Positions 27,001-39,000 of a stretch of DNA of 64,000 bases are shown here, piece by piece (position 1 is the first letter of the stretch; each line of letters begins with the position of its first letter). A program made the position numbers and the translations under genes. This DNA is from Patiria miniata (Eukaryota; Echinodermata; Asteroidea; Valvatida; Asterinidae), in NCBI RefSeq assembly GCF_015706575.1, contig NW_024037059.1:29584129-29648128 (forward strand). Direction: 5' to 3'. Under the pieces are notes generated by a model. It had not been told where the DNA came from. It ran no database searches and saw only the letters and a program-made list of their open reading frames with translations.

Positions 27001-30000
27001 CCCATTCCAAGTTTGCAGGTGGAAGGATGTGCAGGGGGACAATAAAGGTTTACAAGCTGGACATTGAAGAACAAACCATAAGTGGAACACACCCTGTGAA
27101 AGCACACACGACCAGTGGAACTGAACTTTGATTAGTTTTCATTTAAACAAGTAAATGAACTTGACTTTAGTTACTTAATAACAAAAACAAGAACACAGTT
27201 GTTGAAATAAAAGTGAAGCATGGAATAAGGTATGGTATGTCTGTAGTGTGCATTTCTTTTTATCAAACTTGGAATGGGCCGGAAAGCACTGCTGTTACAT
27301 AAGAGCCTGTGTATTCAAAACCAATGAAGCGAGACCTTTGACATTTTCACAGGAACTACAAAATTAAGTGGGCTTTCTAAATATGTAAACTTAATGGAGT
27401 ATAAAACTTGATTTTGGTAATTATTCTGTGGTCCATGAGAGGGACATTTTTTGGGGGACATGCTGTATTGTCAATTATACTATTCATTAGAAAGATTGTC
27501 ACGTATTTGTTATTTTCCCAACAAAATCTCAGATTGAAATGGTTCGTCTAGCCAAGGAGTCTGGCATGAGCGTGACCTGTGAGGTTGCGCCCCATCACCT
27601 CTTCCTGACCTCGGATGACCTGGAGGTCATAGGTCACGGCAAGGGTCAGGTCCGGCCTGTACTGTCCTCTCAGGAGGATCAGAATGCATTGTGGGAGAAT
27701 ATGGACATCATTGACTGCTTCGCGACTGATCATGGTAAGGAACATCAAATGTAAATGTCCGGAAAAAAATTTTTCCTTGTAAGGTCTGTATGGCTCATCA
27801 GTTCAGTGTTAATTTCTGTTCCCCCGCGCCCGATTTCAAGAAGTGCTCCATTTCACAAAACTTACGATGTGTTGACCACAACTTAAAACACGTCGCAAGT
27901 TACGATACATCTTGTCATCACAAAATAAGAAGCATCCTTTCCTTCGCCAGTTTTATGCCATAAAAGTAAATAAACTATACTACCGAGACAATGTGTGAAA
28001 TTGTAAATTGAATATGCATTGAAGTAAATATGAATTAGCCTGGAATATTGCGGTTGTAATTTCAAAGTTGCTATCAGTCCACTGTGAGCTTGTTTTCCTT
28101 TGAAATTGCTTCATACGTCCGCCATTTTGTTTTACGTTTTAAGAACTGTTAATTTTCGAAGGGGATCCGATTATTCTTTGTTGAATATCAGACGACTATA
28201 TACTGTACGTTGAATAAAAACATACAACAGTCACTGTGTTGTGCTATTAATACACCTACAATGCATCACACTTTATGGCGTGTTTTGTGAAATGAATCGC
28301 AGGGCGCGTGTAAGCTGCGGTGCATCGTAAGGATAGTACATGTCGCAGCGCTGCGATGCATCGTAAGTTAGGATGAGTTTCATGAAATCTGGGGCTGGAC
28401 TAAATGCCAGCCCATCGTTGCAGGCTTTCAAGTATTCCTACTTTTCCCACTTTTTTCTTGAAATTCCTACTTTTTCCTATTTCTTTGTCCCACAACTCCG
28501 AAAAATCGGCAGTTTATGCAATGATGCTGATGGCTCAATGCAGCAAGGTCCCACAGACTTTTACATCTTTCGCGCCGTGTTGCGTCTGGCAGGGTTAGTA
28601 TTAAACTTTATTTTTTTCTCAATTTTACTTTTTTTTTGTGATTTGCTTTTGTAGCCCCACACACTGTGGAGGAAAAGGAGAGTGCCAACCCTCCACCCGG
28701 CTTCCCGGGACTGGAGACCATGCTGCCGCTGCTTCTCACTGCAGTGAACGATGGACGACTGACCATGGAGGTAGGGAACCAGACCAACATTATCCACAGC
28801 TTTGAATTTAGGCTATATCCGAATCACGTGGCTATGGCTAAAAAATAACACAGGAGTCAGTGGGATGTGGTCACAGCCGCAATTATTATTATCGTTAATT
28901 ATTTCTGGTAATGAAACCAAGGATTCCTCAAAAGCGCCCCAGGCACTGTAGCTCGCAAGCCTGAAGAAACCTGTGGAGAGAAGACAATGAGAAGAAGTTA
29001 CAGTTTTAGAGGTGGGAGGAAAACCCCAGAAGAACATTCTGGGGAAAACCCACGGAATCAGGTAGGGACTGAAAACCCAATCCACATGTTGGCCTGGGCG
29101 GGATTCGAACCCGTGTCACAGCGGTGGAAGGCGAGGAAATACCGCTACGCCAACCTGACTCCCACAGCCAACCTGACTCCCAAAAATGTGGTATTCCCGG
29201 CTGTCGTCAAGTGATTCACACACACAGCCTTAAACTTTAGTGATAAAAGGTAACCCATTCTGTCAAAACCAGATGCTTCTGGGGGTGAAGTGTTTTGCAA
29301 ATTTGTTATCCTAAATGGGTCGTAACTATACTGTAGTGTGTTCTTTCAGCAAAACGAAAAACAATTCACACACACCCTTATGTGATTTGTTTTCGTTTTA
29401 CTTAACCTTTTTGTGATCCGTGGACAGAACCTTAAAACAGCGGTTGTGTTAAAAACTCTGTAACTTGAAAAGTATGTGATTTGACTGAGTGATTTGACTG
29501 ATTCTTATACTAAAAGAAAGCTTTTGAATTGAGCTGTCATATCCTAGATTTTGAAAGTGCTACATGCAGAACTTAACTAAAACAATGGTCCCAACATTTG
29601 GGTTTCGTTTTTTTTTACTCACCCTGTATTTACTTTTTGTGTCCTCCCCTATCTCAGGACATTGTGGATCGTTTGTACAACAATCCTCGCCGCATCTTTG
29701 GCCTGCCAGAACAACGCGACACCTACATAGAGGTGGACATGGACCACGTCTGGACCCTGCCGAAAGCAATGACATTCACCAAGAGCAAGTGGACGCCGTT
29801 TGCGGGCCGAAAGGTCAAAGGTCAACTGCGGAGAGTGGTCCTCAGAGGAGGGGTGGCATTCATTGACGGTCAGGTAAATACATCAGCATTGTAATATAGG
29901 TTTTCCTGGCTATTTTAAAACATTTTTCGTTCGAATTCACCGATTCTTATATTCAAATTCGTCCAGCAACATCGATTTAGTGCACTTCCAATGTTTGATT

Positions 30001-33000
30001 TTGTCTTTTGTCAATTTCAATTTAGTCCAAACAAATTCAAACAATGAGCGCTCTTTTTCGACCCAGAATATTTGATTTCGTCTCGTCTACCCTGAAATTC
30101 GTCTAATTGATTTATATAAGACGAATTTGATCTCTGAATGCTGCCATTCGGCAACAGCTTAGACGAATTTGATCTGTAATGACGAATATTCCCGACCCAG
30201 TGACTAAAGAGGGTGACCAAACTTTATAATTGAATGGTAAATGACTAAATTGGTTTTGTTAAAAGCCTGTGAAAGTTTTCGTGGACGAAATTAATTGATA
30301 GAGTTGGTGAATTTGAGCATCTCTTAAAATAGCCAGGAAAACCTATAGTTTTGAAATTCAGTGTTACAGTGATGTAGTTGCACATCACAAGTCCATCCAC
30401 AACTAAAAACCGTCCGCTGAGGGATTGTACGGTGTGCATCAGAATGATCTGGACCCAAATTAAAGAAAATATTTTAAAAATATGTAGCAATTATCAAAAC
30501 AAGTGCAAATGAGATATGTTATGGGCTGGAAGTACGCACGACTCCTGAATGTGCAAAATCTATGGCCACCACGTCTTAGGTGCACAAATACGTTCGAATT
30601 CAACTTGCGATGGTCTCCGAGACTAACCCCTGCCTCCAATAACTTTGGATACATTTGAAATACGCTGTGGATGGACCGGGAACCAGTCTAGGTCACCCCA
30701 ACTCTCCTTTTCTGGCCGTTGATGGGGTACCTGTGCACGGAGCCCATCGGCTGTTATTTTGGACATGTTTGGTGAAATAGATTTTAAATTCACAATAATT
30801 TTTGGTTTTGGTTTCTAGGTCCTGGTGCCACCGGGTTTCGGTCACGACATTCGCTCTATCCCAGAAGGCATCCTGTTTCCTGCTGCTACCAAGAAGCACG
30901 TCTCCAATGTTGGCCCAGTTCCTACCATCCGCCCCTTGGCCGTCCAAGTACCCCCCTCGTCAGCCCCACTCTCCGCCCCCTCCTCCCCTCAGAAGCTGAA
31001 CATGGAACGCTTCAACTTGCCCCCACGGGTTCACAGAGTGTCGGAGCACGGTGGTAAGTACAATTCTACTCTCTGACTTTGCAAGCTTTGTGCATCTTAC
31101 TCATAGTGTAGTAGTCATCAAGCTAATTTTAACCCTAACTCCCTAGGCCTTTTTGCTAGGTTGTAGTCTCAGTCCTGCAAAATCCTCCAATTGGCCTCAT
31201 GGAAACATCTAGCATATAGCCTTGATCCTGCAAGTTACTCCATTATTTCTTGAATATGGTCAATGGAGGGGTGACCACTGCCTGAATCCTGCAAAATCCT
31301 GCGGCAGTGACTGTCAATATGTTGAGGCTTGGACACCTATGTACCAAGAAAAGCTTTTGTTTTTGTATAGTCAGGGTTCAAATATAGCAGAAACAATATC
31401 TTAATGTGATCTTAATGTGCATTTAATGGTATCAAAATCACTCAATGGAAGTGTGACATTTGGGGTTGACATGGTGTCAATGTTAATCCACAACCAAGCT
31501 ATCATTTCTGCTCCATTTGATACCTGACTACCAAAACAAAAGTTTTTCTTAGTGCGTTGCATGTATAGCAAGAAGTCCATAAAGTGAATTTGGGTTATGT
31601 TTTACAGAAACTAAAGAAAAGTTACAAATATAATATTTGGACTTAAAAAAATGGCACAGTGTCAATGTTTATGTCCAAATGACATTTTTGCTCATATTTT
31701 GGGCCAAAAACATTCAAGTGATTTGAAACTTTCTGCAGTAGTAAAACACCCAACAACAAATATTATGTAGAGCAACTGCTAGCAAGGCATTCATACTTTT
31801 CATAATATGGTCATACATCACACATTGTTTCCCAACCCGGTGGAATGACCCATGTCTGTAAAACAACTTCAAACGCATGATAGAAAACATACTGAATCAT
31901 GGTATTCTAAGTTGCGTGTGATATTTTCAGAAAATATAAACCTTTCTCTCTGCCTTACAAACAACAAACTCATAATAAAACTTCCATTTTGAATGTGAAA
32001 ACGAGATGCCAAAATGACTACCTAAAACCTATAATTTAAACCTCAAAACCATTTTTGTCTTGAATATTTAACCAAATTCTATCTTACTGGCACACCACTC
32101 AAATAAAAGGCCTTGTTGTCCCCTTTCATTTGATACCACCTTTGAGGATGATGCTTGTAGTTCTGAAGATTTCATAAATATTCCACTTTTCACCCATGTC
32201 CACTTTTGCTCAGAATCGTCCCTATGGAGTACCGAAGTACAAAATGTGTGTGAAAGACATTAGCGCGTGATTCAGCCCATGAACCAACACTTGTGCGTAC
32301 TCCATTTGTTTGCACTACACTTTCTGGTTCTAAATGACGTCACACTTCAGTACTCTATACTGAAAATAATACCATAAGTAGAAAGGCAATACTTTTTTTT
32401 TTTGTTGTTGCAATGTATACATGACAACTAAAAACATGTATTTCACTTCAAATTTCTTTTCTAGACATGGGTATATTATCTCCAAACATAGTAGGAGGAG
32501 GCGCCTCAAAGGCCCTGGTCTTTACCCCTCCCAGCCAGCCTCCCTCGGCTCAAGCCACGCCCCTAGTTGGGCAAGTAACCGCCTTAGAATTGCACCCGAC
32601 AGCCGGCTCCAACTTACTGTACAACAAGCATATCCTCAGCGCCAGCCAATTCACCAGAGAACATGTGAGTAAAAGCAGAATGCTTGAAGGTCCCTTTACA
32701 CAATCGTGAACAATTATGTCATTTCAATACAAAATGAGCTCAAAGACGGATGTTTATTTCTGGGTTCTGCAGACCAAAAGCTTTTTAAGGTATATAACAC
32801 TTGGAGGAATTGAAATATACATGAACACCACTAATTTTATTGAACTTAATATAAGTTTTGGAGAAAAATGGCATTTTGACATTTACGGGCAAAGGACCAC
32901 ATGATGTCAACTGTTTTCCATAAAGCCGTAATTCCCTTTCCTCCGTTACAAGAACTGGTTATGATTTGAGTTCTTGATTCTTGTTCCTTACGATAGCTTC

Positions 33001-36000
33001 ATCATCTGTTCAACGTTGCTCATTCTATGCGTGTGGCTGTGCAGAAGGAGAGAAGTCTGGATTATATACTCAAGGTACGTAGTTGCCTGACTACTGACTT
33101 TACCTTCTTGTGTCACGCTATGCACGAAGCATGTAGAAGTCGTGACTCGCGTTAAACCAAGAACTTTTTGGTATCAGACAAGTGAACTTTGCACATTAAC
33201 TTTCTCCTTGACTACCACACAATTGCAACAGTCAATCTTTCAAGAAATGCCTTGTTCAGGAGTAAGCACAAACTTTCAAAACGTTTGGACAGAAATGTGT
33301 TTATTGGTGTTTTGTATGCCCCAACTTTGTGCGAACAAAGGCTTCAACCATCTTTTTGATCACATGAAAAATTGCAAGGCCAGATTACCACGTCCCCAAT
33401 ATACTTGCGTGCATTTATCTGCTGCGTTTATCCAAAGTAAAAATGATTGAATGCGCATTCGGAGTACCGAATTCGCTTGTTCACTTTGCACTGAAATTTG
33501 CGCGAGGTATGAAAATAGTGGTGGGATTTAAACTAGGATTTTTTAAAATTCCGTTTCAATTCCAATGTTCAATTTTGATTTTATGCTAGATATTGCAAAC
33601 CAACCTTATAAACATCAATCCTTCCATTTTTTTGGGACACAGGCTAAAGAAAATAACTGAACATCCCCCAATTTGCTCCATGGTCTCTGATTGTAACTGC
33701 ATTCACTTGCTAGTGGTCTTCTTGGTAAATGAATAGCATGTCCATTCGACTTTATCAGAGAGTTTCTACCCATTTTTGTCAACATTACAGCTCTGGAGTG
33801 TTTTTGTAAAGGCCCAGTGGTCATTGAATCCTGCAAACTATACCCAGTCATTGGGAGGGTATTGCATGCAGCACCTCAATCGTCACTTTTTGTTGGCATG
33901 ACTGTGAGCTGGATGGGAACTTCCCGTGAAATCAGATAACCGTTATTCGGTTTGAAAGAACAGTAGGATAACCGGATTTTGATAATTCTGATTCTTCCCA
34001 TCACCATATGAAACGGGTTTAAAGCCCCAGTCACACATTCACGATTTAGAGCTACGAATATCCACGGTTTAGCAAGATTCAATCGATCACGATTAACCGT
34101 TGAGATTCGTTGAGGAATCGACTCTCTAAGAATGCACTACGGTTTCAGGACGGATAGCCACGACTGTCCTAAGGTTTCTCTACGAATACACCACGGTTTG
34201 TCAAGAATATGGACAGATTGGTGAAGAGTATCGACGGTATTACTGAGAATAACGACGTTAATGCCATGGTTGTCTGCGATTGGGTCACGGATGACCAAGG
34301 TTCTCCTACGAATTGTCAAGAATACAGCCTTAGCAGAACCCTAGCACATCCAGGCATACCCATAGGACATTTGTAGCGAATTTGTAGATATTTCTACCAC
34401 GAATAAGCTACGAATCTCCAAGAATATGTACGAATAGCCACGAATAACACTACGAATCAGTACGGTTGTCCTACGGATGTCCTACGTCTGCACTATGGAG
34501 TGACTTTCATGAGGTTTCACCGCGGAAGTTTTGAACAGTTTAAAACTTCCGTAGCCCCTCCACGAATACCCAAGGAAGATGACGGATAACCACGGATGTA
34601 CTAAGGATGAATACGGTACTCCCACGGTTTATCACGAATTTCAAATCGTGGATATCCGTAGCTCCAAACCGTGAATGTGTGACTAAGGCTGAAAGCTGTG
34701 AAGTTCTTAAGAAAATCACAATTGTTTTGCGAATCTGTACACTTGTGTTTTGACACCCAGGGCAAAGTGATGGGCAGTATGTTCTATGAAGTTAGTACAA
34801 GAACTGCCTCCTCCTTCGCTGCCGGCATGCAACGTCTTGGAGGAAGCGTCATCTCCTTCACCGACAGCAATTCATCACACAAGAAAGGAGAGACACTCGC
34901 AGGTCAGTGTTTTTATAGTCCATATTTTTATAGTCTATAAGTATTTAACTTTCCTTTTTTGGTTAATTTTATTGGAAAGTGCACTTGAAACATTTAAACG
35001 TTGTCCATGCTTTTCCGGACAACTGAGGGCGCTGTTGCTGTGATGTCATTTCAGGAAGACACAGTTCAGTTTAGGGGTTTTCTGTTCAAATTGTGAACCT
35101 AAAATGCCATGTGCTGACACAACGACGAATCATCTAAAAAAGAAAATCTACCAAAGCAAAATATTCATACTTCTGGCAACCTTTTCCTGAAAAAGCTTAT
35201 TTTTTTGTTAATCACTTCGCGCCGGTAATATTTCGACATTGATCAGACCCAGCCACAGGATTGTTTTTCACAAACCTTGATGCCAGATGGGTTCAAGCCA
35301 TCATCTGCGGAAAGCACACGCTGATATTTCTGGCCTTGCTCGCTGCGAGCGGGTTGCTAACAGATATTTCCGGCCTCGCTTGTTGCATGTTTATCCGTCA
35401 TCAGTTCCGAATTACCGCAAAACCTTTGCATGTATACACGTCATCCGACGTGAAATTGTAAAGTATTGGCCAAATGTTGAAAATATTCAATTGTCGCGTA
35501 AAAATCGGGTTAGCGTTTACCAAATCAAAACATGGACTCCTAACTGTAGACCATTATCATGTTGCAGCCATCTTTATATTTTCCCATTCAAATCAACGTA
35601 ACCAAAGCGAGGCTGGAAGGAAAAATAGTTTGGTTCTTTTTACAAACACAAAATCATTCAGTTCTGTTATTGGATACAGGGAACATGACTAAAGTGGTGG
35701 AAGCATGAAAAAGGTGTATTGAAGGAAGTGCATGGTTTGGTTCATACATACTGAAATTTGTATCCTTGTGGAGACATTTCTTTCTTCTCATGTAGTAAAG
35801 TTTTCGAGTTTGAAAGTGTAGTTTCAAAATGCTCTTATTTTAACCAGAATTAATTTCCTTGGCTGAAATTCGAACTAAATATCCCTTTTCTAAAACTCTA
35901 CCATTTGCGACGGATCAACATACCTTGGAAATTCCTAGTTTTTGAGTAAAATCCATATATCTATTTCATGAAACCTTGTGGAGACGTATTCATCTGTAGA

Positions 36001-39000
36001 AATTGCCCTGTGGAGACGTATACAATCTTTTGTTCCCTATTGTGTGCATGTCTCCAGAGGGCATGATGTATCAGATCATTTTTACCGATGTGTGAAATTT
36101 ATAAACAATGTAATGTTTTGGCCCCCCCCCCACCCCACCAGACTCAGCACAGATGATGGCAGGCTACTGCGATGTTATCGTCCTACGTCACCCGGACCAG
36201 GATGCTGCCAACACTGTGGCAAACGTCTGCCGCAAACCGGTCCTGAACGCTGGCAACGGTGTCGGGGAGCATCCAACCCAAGCCCTGCTGGACGTCTTCA
36301 CCATCCGAGAGGAGATTGGAACAGTCAACGATCTCACGGTAACAGAAAAAAGCTACTCGACTTCGGGATGTTGAAAAAATAGACTGTAAAATGATAGAGA
36401 TTTTTGTGGTGAATGAGTTATTGGTCATTCCCTTGTTTTGTAACATGTATAGGGTGGTCCAAAGAAAACTTGATGCTTTTTCAGAGGCAGGTTTCTCAAA
36501 ATTGAAGAGACATGTTGAAGTTGTTTTAAGATATTCCTTAACTACAAGATCGTGGTCGTCTATGATGAAAACGGCGTTGAAAATAAAGCTCAAGTTAAGA
36601 AATAGCGGCCATTTACAGAAGAATAGTCAAAAACTAGTTTGTCCACGTCTATGACAGTCATGTAGGCCTAATTACAATTATTGTAGTTATTTGTGAATTG
36701 AGTGCTATAGCACTCCGCACTAATGTTAAAATAGAAGCAAGAACCCGGATGTCAGACAAGCATGCTGTACGAACTTCTCGTGTGAAGATTACGCGCACGC
36801 TTGCAGTACTGTTTCTATGCAAATGTATGTGGCCAGGTGTACATGTATGTGCGCGCATGTTTGTTCGTAAGTTAGTCTGACATCCAGGGTATGCGTTGGT
36901 TATGTTAGTTTTTCACATGCAGTATTGAGCGCATAATTCACCGTTCCTTTTTAGTTTGACATCTGAATATGAAATGGCGTTCAATTTTGGTCATCGTCGT
37001 GGATTTTCTGCACATCTTCCAAAACCTGATTTCCTGTAGAATGCCATGGTCCATTGGTTACGGTGTTTGACTCATGTACGATGGTGCATGGGTTCGAACC
37101 GTACCAGGAACATGGTGTTTGTGCCCTTGGGCAAGACACTTAACTACAATTGCCTCTCTCCACCCAGGAGTATGAATGGGTACCTGTGAGGGTCGGGGGG
37201 GGGGGGGGGGGGGGCAATAGAGCGCCGATATCCACTGCCGCGTGGTCTCGTGGCCTTTAAGGGGTAATAAATATAAAGCGCTTTGAGATTGTTAATATGA
37301 TGGTAAGCCCTATATAAGCACTACGATTTAATATTATTATTATTCTACAGATAACAATGGTAGGAGACTTGAAACATGGCCGCACCGTACATTCCCTCGC
37401 CCGCTTACTGACACTGTACCGAGTCAACCTACGCTACGTCTCCACCAAGGACCTACAGATGCCAAAATCTGTCAAGGATTTCGTCAGCGAGCGAGGCATT
37501 CCTCAAGTAAGTTTCCCTTGGCAGCACAAATCGTCGTGTCCGTGAAACAAGGTCGTATCTCCTAACAAGGGCTGTAAGTGAAACGCGAGTTTCAGAATGT
37601 TAAAAGGTTGTATCTCACTTAAAATAACCCAGATGTACACAAAAAGTCAATGGACGTCGAGATACGACCTTGTTGCACGGAGCGTATTTGCGCGAGATAC
37701 AACTTTGTTGCAGAATGGAGTTATGACCTTGTTGCACTGACGCAACAAAATGTGACATACGCTATCCAAACCTGATACTTCTGGTTAGAGATTAAACTTT
37801 ACGCGTTCGATTACTTCCCACACTCTTACTCGTGCAAGTGCGACTGCGTTCAATTTAACTCGCACGTGACTTTGTACTTACTCGAGCCTGGCCCAAGTAA
37901 CCGACCCGCCGAACCGGTTACTTGGGAAGGTATCCCACAATGCAATGCCACAACATGGCGTCTAAGTCTAACCCGAGATCATTCGTTTATTGCGTCAGAT
38001 TCACATGTGCATCTATTATACCCAAGACGAAAGTACGGCTAAGCGCGAGGGAAGTAATCGAATGCGTTTACTAGAGATAAGACATGTGGATGATTTTTCC
38101 CAAATTCTTTTTTTTGTTTTTTGTGCAAGCTTGTGAGCTGAAATATATATTTAAAAACACTCTACAAGTTTACAACCATAATTTTGCATTGGGGAAGCAA
38201 AAGAAATTGTATAAAATCAGTGGACAATTCGAAGTTGCTCTAGCACTCAACAACTTTGACCAAATTGTTGGATTTTTCTTTTCTTGTGAATACAGGAAGA
38301 GTTTGGGAGCATTGAAGAAGCCATATCAGATACTGATGTGCTGTACATGACACGGATCCAACAGGAACGCTTCGCAAGCAAAGAGGAGTATGAACAGGTA
38401 ACAATTTCTAGAGAAACTTGCAGATTTTCTGCAATTTTTCCTACCTGTCAACCATTAGAAAAAAAGTTCTAATAATTACAAATTCATGAATTTAATATGA
38501 AAATAGAACTGTACAGGGTGAGCTAAAAAAAACGAAACCCAGGTGTGCGTTCTTTCAGCAAAACAAAAACAATTCACACACATCCCTTTGAAATAGAAGA
38601 AACTTCTCTTGCGATTATCTCAAAAACACTTTTTCTGCAAAATCCACATATATGGCTCTTCGTGAAAATGGTGACAGAGTGACAAATTGAATAAGCATAC
38701 TTTCATTTTTGTCCTGTATACAGCAATGTGGTAACTTCATCCTGACCCCACGCACCATGACCAGAGCCAAAGAGAAGATGGTAGTGCTTCATCCTCTGCC
38801 TAGGATCAATGAAATCAGGTCAGTCTCTTGCACAATTCATACTTCACTGAGAGCCGTTTATAGCAAGAACTGTGATGTGAGAGGTACAGTGGAACGTCGC
38901 TATACCGAACACCGCTATACCGAACATTCGGCTATACCAAACATCAGCCTTGGCTCCCATTTTTTGTGTACAAAACGTACCGAACATTGTTGTTGGATAT

